This document shows positions 56,711-64,000 of a stretch of 64,000 nt of DNA, piece by piece. The position numbers and the translations under genes are program-made. This stretch comes from G963665595 sp963665595 (GTDB lineage: Bacteria > Actinomycetota > Coriobacteriia > Coriobacteriales > CADBOM01): the NCBI GenBank assembly GCA_963665595.2, contig CAXXJK010000005.1, forward strand, positions 310,001-374,000, in the 5' to 3' direction. The notes under the pieces were generated by a model, which was not told where the DNA came from, made no database searches, and worked only from the letters and a program-made list of their open reading frames with translations. Numbering within the stretch: position 1 is the stretch's first letter; every line of letters starts with the position of its first letter.

Positions 56711-56810
56711 AGATTCGCACACGCTCATGTTGCGATGTGATAGACCGATTGGTCTGCCGACTACAAAAATACTTCTCGGACCAAGCGTCTGAGCTTCGAT
56801 GGGAGGGTAT

Positions 56811-57440
56811 ATGCCGTACAATCTGGATCTGTCTGTTATCAGTGTGCAGGAATATAAAGAACTCCTGAAGAAGCAAAATCTTTTACCGGGACGTGTAATG
56901 CTGAGATGTGACCTTGAGTCTAATTTTAGTATCATCGAGCGTCAGGGGATTTCTACTGTTGCACAACTTAAGGGCCAACTTTCTTCTAAAGGAAAGCTAA
57001 CATTGTTTGCGGCGGCTACGGGTATCTCTGAGAGATATCTGACCGTGCTGAAAAGAGAAATAGGTAGTCTCGAACAAAAGCCTCTTATGTTTTCAAGCTT
57101 TCCAGAAATTGACGCTGCGGTCATAGCTGATTTGAACAGTAGGGGGATCAAAACCACAAAGGATTATATCGATGCCAGTGCGCCGTGTACAGACGAACTG
57201 TTCTGCTTGTGTGATCTCACGAGAATCAATGGGGTAGGGGCTGTCGCTGCGAGAGCGTTCTATGAGGCGGGCTATCGATCTGCCAAAGACGTTGCTCAGG
57301 GGAACGCGGCTGAGATGCTTAAGGGAATATCAGCAGTAAACGATACGCAGCACTATTACAGAGCGAAGCTCGGCATTAAGGATATGCAGTTCTGTATTGA
57401 TTATGCTTCCTTGTTGGTAAGATATGAGGCCAAAACGTAG
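56811..57440 (+). CDS. DUF4332-like helix-hairpin-helix protein
   Basis: 209 residues from ATG 56811 (GGGAGGGT directly upstream; in-frame ATG 56799 overlaps that site and is less likely). Several helix-hairpin-helix-like units: IERQGISTVAQLKGQL, LKREIGSLE, LNSRGIKTTKDYIDA and LTRINGVGAVAARAFYEAG. This matches DUF4332, a family predicted to bind nucleic acid or act as a scaffold. No enzyme motif. Last gene of the small cluster started by the WYL regulator; function unknown. Confidence 0.7.
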   Translation: MPYNLDLSVISVQEYKELLKKQNLLPGRVMLRCDLESNFSIIERQGISTVAQLKGQLSSKGKLTLFAAATGISERYLTVLKREIGSLEQKPLMFSSFPEIDAAVIADLNSRGIKTTKDYIDASAPCTDELFCLCDLTRINGVGAVAARAFYEAGYRSAKDVAQGNAAEMLKGISAVNDTQHYYRAKLGIKDMQFCIDYASLLVRYEAKT

Positions 57441-57579
57441 AAACAGCGTTATACCTTCCGGTATTCGCGGGAGACATAGAGTGAAAGTAGCTTCACGGTA
57501 AGCGTATTACGCACGGATAGATTCCCCTCGTTGGTTTGTTAAAATCGAGGAGAATTGATGCTTCTACTTGTAGACGACG

Positions 57580-57600
57580 TTACGTAATATACTAACGTAA
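57580..57600 (+). promoter_or_regulatory. Candidate MerR-type operator
   Basis: Dyad TTACGT (57580-57585) and ACGTAA (57595-57600) surrounds TATACT (57588-57593), 39 bp before the MerR gene start at 57639. A dyad over the promoter fits autoregulation by a MerR protein, but no good -35 was found. Confidence 0.35.
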
Positions 57601-57638
57601 AAGTGGTTTTATATCTAATCAAACAGAGAAGCGACTGC

Positions 57639-58418
57639 ATGGACGATGAGTTAACTACTATTGGCGAACTGGCCGATAGAGTAGGCGTGACAATACGCGC
57701 GCTACAGTATTATGATCAAGCAGGAATCTTGAAGCCTTCAGTAAAGGGAGTGCGCAATCAGCGGCTATACTCCTCTTCTGATGTTGAAGAACTCTATCGG
57801 ATTCTTTGCCTGAAATTCATGGGTTTTTCCATTGACGAGATCAAACAGCGAAACTGCGATTATCAGGACATGGTATCTACTCGTGCCTTGATCGCAGAAA
57901 AGACTGACGTGATGGAACGGGAATTTTCAGAACTTTTAAAGCGCTTTACGGCACTAAAAAATCTTGCGGCAGTTACCCGCAATGACGAAGAAGTCAACTG
58001 GACACGCTATGCGGGTATCATTGAGGATTTCCAAGATGAAGGAAAGTGCTTTTGGCAGCTCAGTTGCATTTATGAGGATGGGGTTCCCACCGATCTTCTC
58101 TCTGAGTTACGCAATGCGGAGGAGATTGAACAAGAAAGGCATCGTCAGCAAACGTTTCGAGATTGGCATGAGCTTATTGCGGACGCTATCGTACTCATGC
58201 ACGAAGGCGTTCCCTGCGATGATCCTCGCTGTCGAGGCCTAGCACTTCAGTATCGAGAACTTACCACAGACCGGGGGCAATTCCCTCCCGAAAATCATTT
58301 TATCTTAAGTGATGGCACGACTGAAGGCGATAAGGCTCATCAGGTTTTTGGGGGGCTTCGTAATGATGTGAATCTCTATCTTCAACAAGCGGCTGCATCG
58401 CTTGGAGACGTTCACTGA
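57639..58418 (+). CDS. MerR-family transcription regulator
   Basis: 259 residues from ATG 57639 (an upstream ATG at 57603 would add 12 residues without a ribosome-binding site). N-terminal MerR domain: TTIGELADRVGVTIRALQYY, DQAGILKPS, RLYSSSDVEELYRI and the dimerisation helix (about 80-120). The C-terminal half (about 125-259) is a helical effector region with CDDPRCRGLALQY and an LSDGTTEGDKAHQVFGG segment, similar in style to TipAS-like domains. Effector unknown; likely self-regulating. Confidence 0.85.
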   Translation: MDDELTTIGELADRVGVTIRALQYYDQAGILKPSVKGVRNQRLYSSSDVEELYRILCLKFMGFSIDEIKQRNCDYQDMVSTRALIAEKTDVMEREFSELLKRFTALKNLAAVTRNDEEVNWTRYAGIIEDFQDEGKCFWQLSCIYEDGVPTDLLSELRNAEEIEQERHRQQTFRDWHELIADAIVLMHEGVPCDDPRCRGLALQYRELTTDRGQFPPENHFILSDGTTEGDKAHQVFGGLRNDVNLYLQQAAASLGDVH

Positions 58419-58537
58419 CGCTTTTTCAGGTCTCCCAGAAAGGGCTTTTCTGTGTTTCGTAAAAAACCTGCTTGCTGTTTGTGAGCAGTTCGTTCGCTCC
58501 GCCCGGAGCTTCTTCTTATTGCGATTATACTTATGCT

Positions 58538-59452
58538 ATGAATGATATCAATAGAGAGAAATCAACGCGCCCGATTGGCATTTTCGATTCCGGTATCGGT
58601 GGTCTGACTGTTGCGCGCGCGATTGCTTGCAGTCTTCCTGAAGAGTCAATTCTCTACTTCGGTGACACGCTACGCTTTCCCTATGGCCCCCGGGAGCTTC
58701 CCGAGGTGCAGGATTTTGTGCGACAAGTTGGCAGTTGGCTGGTACACCATGATGTTAAACTTATCATTATCGCCTGTAATACGGCTACCGCTGCTGGCCT
58801 AGAGATTGCTCAACGCGAATTCGATATCCCGATTATCGGCGTGGTCGAGCCTGGCGCACGCGCTGCCGTGCAGGCCACACGTGCTCGTCGTGTCGGTGTC
58901 ATCGGAACGGTGGGGACTATCGAGTCGGAAGCCTATACGCGTGCATTGCGTTCGCTGGATGCGGGTATTACCGTGTTTTCCGCAGCAACACCTCGGTTTG
59001 TAGAGATCGCCGAGAAAGGATTACGCGTCAATCATGATGTGGTACCGGACTTTCTTGCCGAGGATTCTTTTATTACGATTGACCCGGCTTATCTCGAGAT
59101 TACTCGAGATTATCTCATACCGCTCAAGCGTTGTGGGGTTGATACATTGGTATTAGGATGTACTCACTTTCCCTTGTTGCGACCCCTGATCGAAAGTGTG
59201 ATGGGCCCTGGTGTCTCTATTGTCTCTTCGGCCGAAGAGTCTGCTCGAGAGATAGCGACAACGCTTGAGCGGCGTGGGCAAAAGGCACTGCCTGGCGCTC
59301 AAGCGGTTTATTCGTTTGCCACCACTGCCGTTGATGTTGATGAGTTTATTGACCTCGGTTCTCATATCTTTGGACATCAGGTTGAGTGGGTTGAGCAAGT
59401 GAGCATCGAAGAGCTTGAACAGTCGCGTCGTGAATTTTCAGCGCGTCGCTGA
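58538..59452 (+). CDS. murI: Glutamate racemase
   Basis: 304 residues from ATG 58538, giving ten residues before PIGIFDSGIGGLTVARAI as usual. Makes D-glutamate for peptidoglycan. Catalytic cysteines: IACNTATAA (about residue 80) and LGCTHFPLL (about 190). No ribosome-binding site precedes the ATG. TATACT (58526-58531) sits six bases before it, as expected for a leaderless mRNA starting at the ATG. First gene of murI-rph-rdgB. Confidence 0.93.
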   Translation: MNDINREKSTRPIGIFDSGIGGLTVARAIACSLPEESILYFGDTLRFPYGPRELPEVQDFVRQVGSWLVHHDVKLIIIACNTATAAGLEIAQREFDIPIIGVVEPGARAAVQATRARRVGVIGTVGTIESEAYTRALRSLDAGITVFSAATPRFVEIAEKGLRVNHDVVPDFLAEDSFITIDPAYLEITRDYLIPLKRCGVDTLVLGCTHFPLLRPLIESVMGPGVSIVSSAEESAREIATTLERRGQKALPGAQAVYSFATTAVDVDEFIDLGSHIFGHQVEWVEQVSIEELEQSRREFSARR

Positions 59453-59514
59453 GGGCGACGAGGCAAAACTGTTTTGTAATTAGTAGATTCATTTATGAGG
59501 AAAGGCAAGGCTCG

Positions 59515-60270
59515 ATGATCAGTCAACGTTCGTTTGGTCGCACCGATGATATGTTGCGTCCTATTACCGTGACACGCAATTATCTCAAGAGCCCGTATGG
59601 CTCCTGCCTTATCGAGTGTGGCGATACACGAGTACTCTGCGCTGCCACCATAGAAGAAGGCGTGGGCGGATGGTTGAAGGGGCGTGGCAAAGGGTGGATA
59701 ACTGCAGAGTATGCCATGCTTCCTGCTTCAACGGCTTCACGTACACGGCGCGAGATTAACGGTCAGAAGGGTCGTACTCAAGAAATACAGCGTCTCATTG
59801 GGCGTGCGCTACGTAGCGCCGTTGATCTTTCCACATTAGGAGAGATCACTATCACCATCGACTGTGATGTCATTCAGGCAGATGGGGGTACGCGTACGGC
59901 TTCAATAACGGGAGCGTGGATTGCCTTGAAAGATGCGCTTGACACATGGCGTAAGGCAGGCAAACTTAAGGCGGATCCCCTGGTCACTCCGCTTGCAGCG
60001 GTAAGCGTTGGGATGGTAGACGGGCGAATTCTCCTCGATCTGGATTATTATGAGGATTCTCGTGCGGAAATAGATATGAATCTCGTCATGAATGAACACG
60101 GCGAATTTATCGAGGTACAGGGTACCGGTGAACGCACCACATTTGACCGACATCGTCTCAACCGTTTGCTGGATAGCGGCGAAAAGGGTCTCTATGAGTT
60201 GCTGGATCTGCAGCGTCGAGCACTCGCGTCAGATGAGCCTGTTTCAACGGCGACTCCGGTGACAGAGTAG
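59515..60270 (+). CDS. rph: Ribonuclease PH
   Basis: 251 residues. Phosphorolytic 3' exoribonuclease that trims tRNA 3' ends. Motifs: KSPYGSCLIECGDTRVLCAA, ATIEEGVGGWLKGRGKGW region, SRTRREINGQKGRTQEIQRL (RNA/phosphate binding), ITIDCDVIQADGGTRTASI and the C-terminal EVQGTGERTTFDRH. AGGAAAGGCAAGG precedes the ATG. rdgB follows after ten bases; the murI-rph-rdgB order is typical. Confidence 0.95.
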   Translation: MISQRSFGRTDDMLRPITVTRNYLKSPYGSCLIECGDTRVLCAATIEEGVGGWLKGRGKGWITAEYAMLPASTASRTRREINGQKGRTQEIQRLIGRALRSAVDLSTLGEITITIDCDVIQADGGTRTASITGAWIALKDALDTWRKAGKLKADPLVTPLAAVSVGMVDGRILLDLDYYEDSRAEIDMNLVMNEHGEFIEVQGTGERTTFDRHRLNRLLDSGEKGLYELLDLQRRALASDEPVSTATPVTE

Positions 60271-60280
60271 GAAACGTGCA

Positions 60281-60922
60281 ATGGGACGTGTAGTTGTTGC
60301 TTCGAACAACGCGCATAAGGTGAAGGAGATCAACGAGATTCTCTCAATGGAGGGATGCGAATTCGTTTCTCTGCAAAGTTGCGGGAACTTTCCTGAGCCA
60401 ATTGAAAATGGCGAATCGTTTATTGCAAACGCGCGTATCAAGGCCCGTGCCGCTCATGAGGAGACGGGGCTGCCCGCTATTGCGGACGACTCAGGGCTGG
60501 TAGTCGATGCGCTGGACGGTGCTCCAGGGATATTTTCTGCGCGCTATGCATCGCTCGAGGAGTCATCTGCTGGCACCTTCGCTTATGAGTCAGTTGATAA
60601 GGCCAACAATGCAAGGCTTCTTCGCGAGTTGGCTCATGCAGGTGCAACGAATCCTGAGCAGCGGAGTGCGCGATTTGTGTGTACGATCATATATATTGAT
60701 GAGCACGGAGATGAACATACCGCTATGGGAGTTTGTGAGGGGGTAATCGGGTTTGGCGAACAGGGAACAAACGGGTTTGGCTACGACCCGCTGTTTTTCC
60801 CCGACACCTATGGCTACTCCCGCTCCATGGCAGAGCTTTCCTCTGAGGAAAAAAATGCCATCTCTCATCGGGGCGCCGCGTTGCGCGCTCTTAAGCAACA
60901 GGTTGAAAGAGGTTCCCTGTGA
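60281..60922 (+). CDS. rdgB: XTP/dITP pyrophosphatase (RdgB/HAM1)
   Basis: 213 residues. Hydrolyses non-canonical purine nucleoside triphosphates to protect DNA and RNA. Family motifs: VVASNNAHKVKEI at the start, GESFIANARIKARAAHEETG, LPAIADDSGLVVDALDGAPG (metal-binding DD), GYDPLFFPD and MAELSSEEKNAISHRG. Intact. Its stop (TGA 60920-60922) overlaps the next gene's start (ATGATGG context), so the two are translationally coupled. Confidence 0.95.
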   Translation: MGRVVVASNNAHKVKEINEILSMEGCEFVSLQSCGNFPEPIENGESFIANARIKARAAHEETGLPAIADDSGLVVDALDGAPGIFSARYASLEESSAGTFAYESVDKANNARLLRELAHAGATNPEQRSARFVCTIIYIDEHGDEHTAMGVCEGVIGFGEQGTNGFGYDPLFFPDTYGYSRSMAELSSEEKNAISHRGAALRALKQQVERGSL

Positions 60923-61248
60923 TGGTCGCCACCGAGAGGATGTCAACGAGACTGCGCGTGAGCCTCGTGGTAAGTAGTATTGGCTTTCTGTGTGCCTTGC
61001 TATTTTTTCTTCTCATTTTTCTTGATATAGAGATACCTCTGATTTGCTGGGTAGCGTCGTTTTTTGGTCCGCTTATTTGTGGAATTATCGGTGTAGTTCA
61101 GTCACGTCGAGCACGTTTGTTAGGCGAGAAGTCAGGACTCGGCATTATTGCCTTTGTGCTTTCCCTACTGGATATCTTGCTTGGTGCCCTTTGGCTTGTT
61201 ATTGATGTGTTGGCGTTGCTGTACTTTTTTACCCTGATTGGCTCATAA
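60922..61248 (+). CDS. Small three- to four-helix membrane protein
   Basis: 108 residues from ATG 60922 (a GTG at 60919 is equally possible). Four hydrophobic stretches: VSSIGFLCALLFFLLIFL, CWVASFFGPLICGIIGVV, GIIAFVLSLLDILLGALWLV and the end. The QSRRARLLGEKSGLG loop between helices 2 and 3 resembles the DUF4190-type loop in the protein at 6303-6875 (KSSRARKN). Unknown function; co-translated with rdgB. Confidence 0.7.
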   Translation: MVATERMSTRLRVSLVVSSIGFLCALLFFLLIFLDIEIPLICWVASFFGPLICGIIGVVQSRRARLLGEKSGLGIIAFVLSLLDILLGALWLVIDVLALLYFFTLIGS

Positions 61249-61364
61249 AGGGCAAGTTTTTGCTTGTTCAAATGGGTTTTCTTTGTAAACCGTATCTTCA
61301 TCGCCAAGATAGTTGCCTTCTCAAGGTGGAGTCGGTATCATACTCCATTGTTGTGATGAGATTC

Positions 61365-61441
61365 CGGGGCGTGGCGCAGCCCGGTAGCGCGCCTGCTTTG
61401 GGAGCAGGATGTCGAAGGTTCAAATCCTTTCGCCCCGACCA
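61365..61441 (+). tRNA. tRNA-Pro (anticodon TGG)
   Basis: 77 bases including encoded CCA. Acceptor CGGGGCG/CGCCCCG, D-arm GCGCAGCCCGGTAGCGC, anticodon stem CCTGC/GCAGG with loop TTTGGGA (anticodon TGG), T-loop GGTTCAAATCC. Confidence 0.96.
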
Positions 61442-61451
61442 TCACAAGTTT

Positions 61452-61527
61452 GCGGCGATAGTTCAATTGGTAGAGCATCAGCCTTCCAAGCTGATTGTTG
61501 CGGGTTCGAGTCCCGTTCGCCGCTCCA
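61452..61527 (+). tRNA. tRNA-Gly (anticodon TCC)
   Basis: 76 bases including encoded CCA. Acceptor GCGGCGA/TCGCCGC, anticodon stem TCAGC/GCTGA with loop CTTCCAA (anticodon TCC), T-arm GCGGGTTCGAGTCCCGT. Ten bases after tRNA-Pro, so co-transcribed. Confidence 0.96.
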
Positions 61528-61536
61528 GCAAGTAAG

Positions 61537-61575
61537 CAGGTCAGACCCACAAAATGGTGTCTGGCCTGTTTTCGT
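61537..61575 (+). terminator. tRNA operon terminator
   Basis: CAGGTCAGAC (61537-61546) pairs with GTCTGGCCTG (61559-61568; one G-U) followed by TTTTCGTTT. Confidence 0.8.
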
Positions 61576-61697
61576 TTCGCAGAGATGCGGACGAGCTTGT
61601 CCACATCTGTTCACATCTCTGTGAGGCGCTGAGTACTAGAGGAAATACAAACTCGTTATCAGTAGTTGCGAAACGTCTGCCTTGTATAAAAGTAATA

Positions 61698-61900
61698 TTG
61701 ACAGACCCTTGCCAATATGATTAAATACCCAGAATCTCTTTGCACTATGTTTTATTTCCGTCATAGGATTCGGAACTAATAGTACAAACTGATCAGGCCG
61801 TAGTCGCATGATGACTATGGAGCCGGGTTGTCTTATGACGACAGCAGATGCACCGACGCATTTGTGGGACAGTGTTATGTTCCATGGGTGCGTCTTTTTT
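61698..61900 (+). promoter_or_regulatory. Structured 5' leader of the CDF transporter, ending in an intrinsic terminator
   Basis: Promoter TTGACA (61698-61703), 17-bp spacer, TTAAAT (61721-61726). The leader, about 170 bases, contains a stem TAGTC/GACTA (about 61801-61817) and ends with a long hairpin at 61855-61894 (outer GACGCA/TGCGTC, inner GGGACA/TGTTCC with one G-U) followed by six T (61895-61900). The transporter start is 61 bp further on, so read-through must be regulated. No NiCo, czcD, Mn or M-box consensus was recognised. Confidence 0.6.
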
Positions 61901-61960
61901 GTGGGCGCTCCGACACTGAATACCGTGACAAGGTGATTCGACCGTCGATAGGAGAGGCTC

Positions 61961-62881
61961 ATGCCGAAGTCTGTAAAAAATGCCGAGAATTCCGATCAAA
62001 AGGCCGCAAAGCCTATGAGCCAGAGTTCAAGAGCGGCACTTCTTTCAATTGTTTCAAACACTCTTCTCATTTCACTTAAGCTTATCATGGGGATTATCAG
62101 TGGCTCAGTCAGTATTATTTCTGAAGCCATTCATTCTGCAACTGATCTTGTTGCTTCCTGTATTGCGTTCTTTTCAGTTGGACGCTCGTCGATGCCCGCC
62201 GATAAGGAACATCCTTTCGGACATGGAAAGATAGAAAATGTATCGGGTGTCGCTGAAGGTATTCTCATATTTGTTGCCGCGGGTTTCATTATTAATGAAG
62301 CGGTGGGGAAAATAACCAATCCCCAACCCATAGAGCAGGCAGGTTTGGCAATCGGTGTCATGGTATTCTCTGCGCTCGTAAATATAGTGGTATCAAGACA
62401 TCTATATCGCGTGTCCGTTAAGGAAAAGTCAATGGCCCTAGAGGCCGATTCGCTCCATCTCAAGACGGATGTGTACGCCGCGCTCGGTGTAGCGGCGGGT
62501 CTCTCGCTGGCTCTTGTCACGGGTTGGGATATTCTCGATCCTCTTATCGCTATTGCGGTGGCTTGTCTGATCTTGAAGGAGGCTTTTGTCCTGTGTAAAC
62601 GAGGCGTTGCTTTTTTACTAGACAGTAAGCTTTCTGATGCCGAAGAAGCCAAGATTGTTGAAATCATACAGTCGCATGGCGACGAACTTGTTGATTTTCA
62701 TAAATTGAAGACAAGCAGGGCGGGCGCGACCAGCACTATCGATTTTCACATTACCCTGAATCCAAGCATGACCGTTGAACAGGCGCACAACATTGTGGGA
62801 AGTTTAAAATGTGATATCGCGCAAGAGTTCTCACCATCGAGAGTGAGCGTACACATAGACCCCGCTCCGCCCGAGAGTTGA
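61961..62881 (+). CDS. Cation diffusion facilitator metal transporter
   Basis: 306 residues, six membrane segments and a C-terminal cytosolic domain. CDF signatures: LISLKLIMGIISGSVSIISE (helix 1-2), AIHSATDLVAS (helix 2, His/Asp metal site), HPFGHGKIE after helix 2, and ADSLHLKTDVYAALGV (helix 5 site, H-x3-D). The cytosolic part (about 210-300) has DFHKLKTSRAG and VSVHIDP. Exports Zn2+, Fe2+, Mn2+, Co2+ or Ni2+ by H+ antiport; specificity not determined. An ATG at 61961 follows AGGAGAGG. Controlled by the terminator leader. Confidence 0.92.
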   Translation: MPKSVKNAENSDQKAAKPMSQSSRAALLSIVSNTLLISLKLIMGIISGSVSIISEAIHSATDLVASCIAFFSVGRSSMPADKEHPFGHGKIENVSGVAEGILIFVAAGFIINEAVGKITNPQPIEQAGLAIGVMVFSALVNIVVSRHLYRVSVKEKSMALEADSLHLKTDVYAALGVAAGLSLALVTGWDILDPLIAIAVACLILKEAFVLCKRGVAFLLDSKLSDAEEAKIVEIIQSHGDELVDFHKLKTSRAGATSTIDFHITLNPSMTVEQAHNIVGSLKCDIAQEFSPSRVSVHIDPAPPES

Positions 62882-62964
62882 TACTCGCAATCGAAGACAT
62901 GTTGTTTTACTCGTTTTGATGACGAAGCTTTACTTGAGATATCTTCAGAAACGTACGCTAACGG

Positions 62965-63390
62965 TTATTTCGCAAGATTTTTCGTCATGAGAATATAGGG
63001 ACGGCCATCTTCAAAATAGGGTTCTCCCTCTATGCGATATCCCTGTTTCTCATAGAAATTCTGAGCGGCTTGGGGCGCGCTCAGAATAATTCTCTTGCCG
63101 CCTTGTGCGCGAATCTTATCTTCAAGTAGACTCAATACCTCAACGCCTACGCGTAACTCACGGTAGGCTGAGAGTACCGCTATACGACCTATATGATAGG
63201 TATCCGGATCTGAACTGTCCGCAGACATGCGCCCGGTTGCGATGGGAACTTCATTGCGATATAGCATGACATGCCAAGCGGTCATATCTATGTTGTCAAA
63301 CGCTCGGCGAAGACCCTGTTCTTCAATGAAGACAGAGATGCGTATTCTCCTAATATCGTCATTGAGAGTATTGAAGAAACGAAACTCCAA
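62965..63390 (-). CDS. GNAT-family N-acetyltransferase
   Basis: 141 residues. GNAT fold with IRISVFIEEQGLR near the N-terminus (ElaA-like subgroup), beta-4/acetyl-CoA region HIGRIAVLSAYRELRVGVEV, and the late ILSAPQAAQNFYEKQGYRIEG motif. The acetyl-CoA signature is R-x-x-x-V-G-rather than the strict Q/RxxGxG/A. Substrate unknown. Divergent from the SDR gene. Confidence 0.85.
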   Translation of the reverse strand: MEFRFFNTLNDDIRRIRISVFIEEQGLRRAFDNIDMTAWHVMLYRNEVPIATGRMSADSSDPDTYHIGRIAVLSAYRELRVGVEVLSLLEDKIRAQGGKRIILSAPQAAQNFYEKQGYRIEGEPYFEDGRPYILMTKNLAK

Positions 63391-63503
63391 GATAGTCTCT
63401 TTCTTTATTCAGGGCGATGCTTTGTGCGCCGGTTCTTTGCGGAAACGATTATAGTGGAAGCGCAACAAGTTATGGTCTCGAATTATTCAGGAGATGGTGT
63501 TCG

Positions 63504-64000
63504 ATGGGTATTGCACTGGTGACTGGCGCATCTTCGGGCTTGGGAAAGGCGTATGCCCACCAATTGGATGAAAATCATAGTGTCGACGAGCTGTGGCTGA
63601 TTGCGCGCCGCCGCGAGCGTCTTGAAGATCTGGTATCTACGCTGTCTACACCGGCACGGATTCTTGAATATGATCTTCAGGTTCCGGAAACTATTGAGGC
63701 AATCAGTAGACTCCTTGCTAAGTCGGGTCTTTCGGTGAGCTATCTCATTAATGCTGCAGGCTATGGAAAGTTTGGATATTACGACGAAGTTTCTCGCGCA
63801 GCAGGGGACGGTATGATCGAACTTAACTGTCGAGCCTGCGTTGACTTAGCGGTAGCGTGTCTTCCTTATATGACAAAAGGAAGCCGCATACTCAACATTG
63901 TTTCTTGCGCAAGTTTTTTGCCACTGCAGGGTCTGACTATCTATGCTGCTTCTAAGGCATTTATGCTCAGTTATTCGCGTGCGCTACGTTGGGAGGTGGC
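63504..64000 (+). CDS. Short-chain dehydrogenase/reductase, 5' part (cut by window end)
   Basis: 166 codons are visible, open to the window edge. ATG 63504 follows AGGAGA. Begins MGIALVTGASSGLGKAYAHQ (TGxxxGxG nucleotide-binding motif), then NAAGYGKFG (NAG motif), the Ser-containing NIVSCASFLPLQG and the catalytic YAASK (Tyr and Lys, about 153-157). Classical SDR acting on an NAD(P)-dependent alcohol/ketone substrate that cannot be named. Confidence 0.9.
   Translation, partial: MGIALVTGASSGLGKAYAHQLDENHSVDELWLIARRRERLEDLVSTLSTPARILEYDLQVPETIEAISRLLAKSGLSVSYLINAAGYGKFGYYDEVSRAAGDGMIELNCRACVDLAVACLPYMTKGSRILNIVSCASFLPLQGLTIYAASKAFMLSYSRALRWEV

Noticed and set aside
61580..61605. Hairpin AGATGCGGAC/GTCCACATCT after the tRNA terminator
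   Set aside because: It contains a mismatch, no T-run follows, and no neighbouring gene gives it a role; probably chance.

Overview
The window looks like a chromosomal segment of a Coriobacteriia/Eggerthellaceae-type actinobacterium with moderate GC. This rests on the actinobacterial 16S-23S-5S sequence style, many GTG/TTG starts, BspA-like surface repeats, TrpB2, and the secA-prfB / ftsEX / rnr-smpB-ssrA order. A small-genome oral genus such as Cryptobacterium would fit, but that assignment is an inference. Most of the window is ordinary housekeeping and small-molecule metabolism. There is one insertion sequence. No CRISPR array, prophage or conjugative element was seen.

Layout. 1-1314 is the 3' end of a repeat-rich surface protein. 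1357-2994 is a divergent oxyanion pair (DNA-binding/periplasmic-fold regulator and a two-Mop-domain protein). 3189-7837 holds a methyltransferase, an EamA permease, a Ca/cation exchanger behind a yybP-ykoY (Mn2+) riboswitch, a zinc-ribbon membrane protein and a TrmH-type methyltransferase. 8014-12099 is lysC-asd, a P1 peptidase and a LarC-like fragment. 12295-17223 holds a Tat-lipoprotein metallophosphoesterase, gluQ, and an acyl-CoA synthetase with its upstream XRE-cupin regulator; the last two carry a cluster of single-base frameshifts. 17584-23878 is queT, a glycosyltransferase, TauE, a LytS/LytTR two-component pair and nfo. 23903-28769 is a metal-efflux locus (strong promoter under a 19-bp perfect inverted repeat, an ArsR sensor with an alpha5 metal site, a Zn/Cd-type P-ATPase) followed by a Na+/H+ antiporter.

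28846-32394 carries two convergent amino-acid units, each with a 5' transcription-attenuation leader. metY lies behind a leader ORF with competing hairpins. trpB2 lies behind a tryptophan T-box. An IS30-family element (32441-34194) sits between trpB2 and the rRNA operon (34421-39638). From 39765 the order is secA, prfB, split transketolase, ftsE, ftsX, S41 protease, rnr, M42 peptidase, smpB, AraC/GyrI regulator, ssrA. 54955-58418 is a group of small accessory genes (WYL regulator, zinc ribbon, DUF3788-like, DUF4332-like, MerR). 58538-61248 is murI-rph-rdgB plus a small membrane protein. Then come tRNA-Pro and tRNA-Gly, a CDF metal transporter behind a structured leader ending in an intrinsic terminator, a GNAT gene, and the start of an SDR gene cut by the window edge.

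A recurring theme is metal homeostasis and leader-RNA control: Mn riboswitch to exchanger, ArsR operator to P-type ATPase, an unassigned leader to a CDF transporter, a T-box to trpB2, and an unassigned attenuator to metY. The best leads for new biology are the metY leader (28846-29115) and the CDF leader (61698-61900). The most important quality flag is the run of about seven one-base insertions at 16531-17216.
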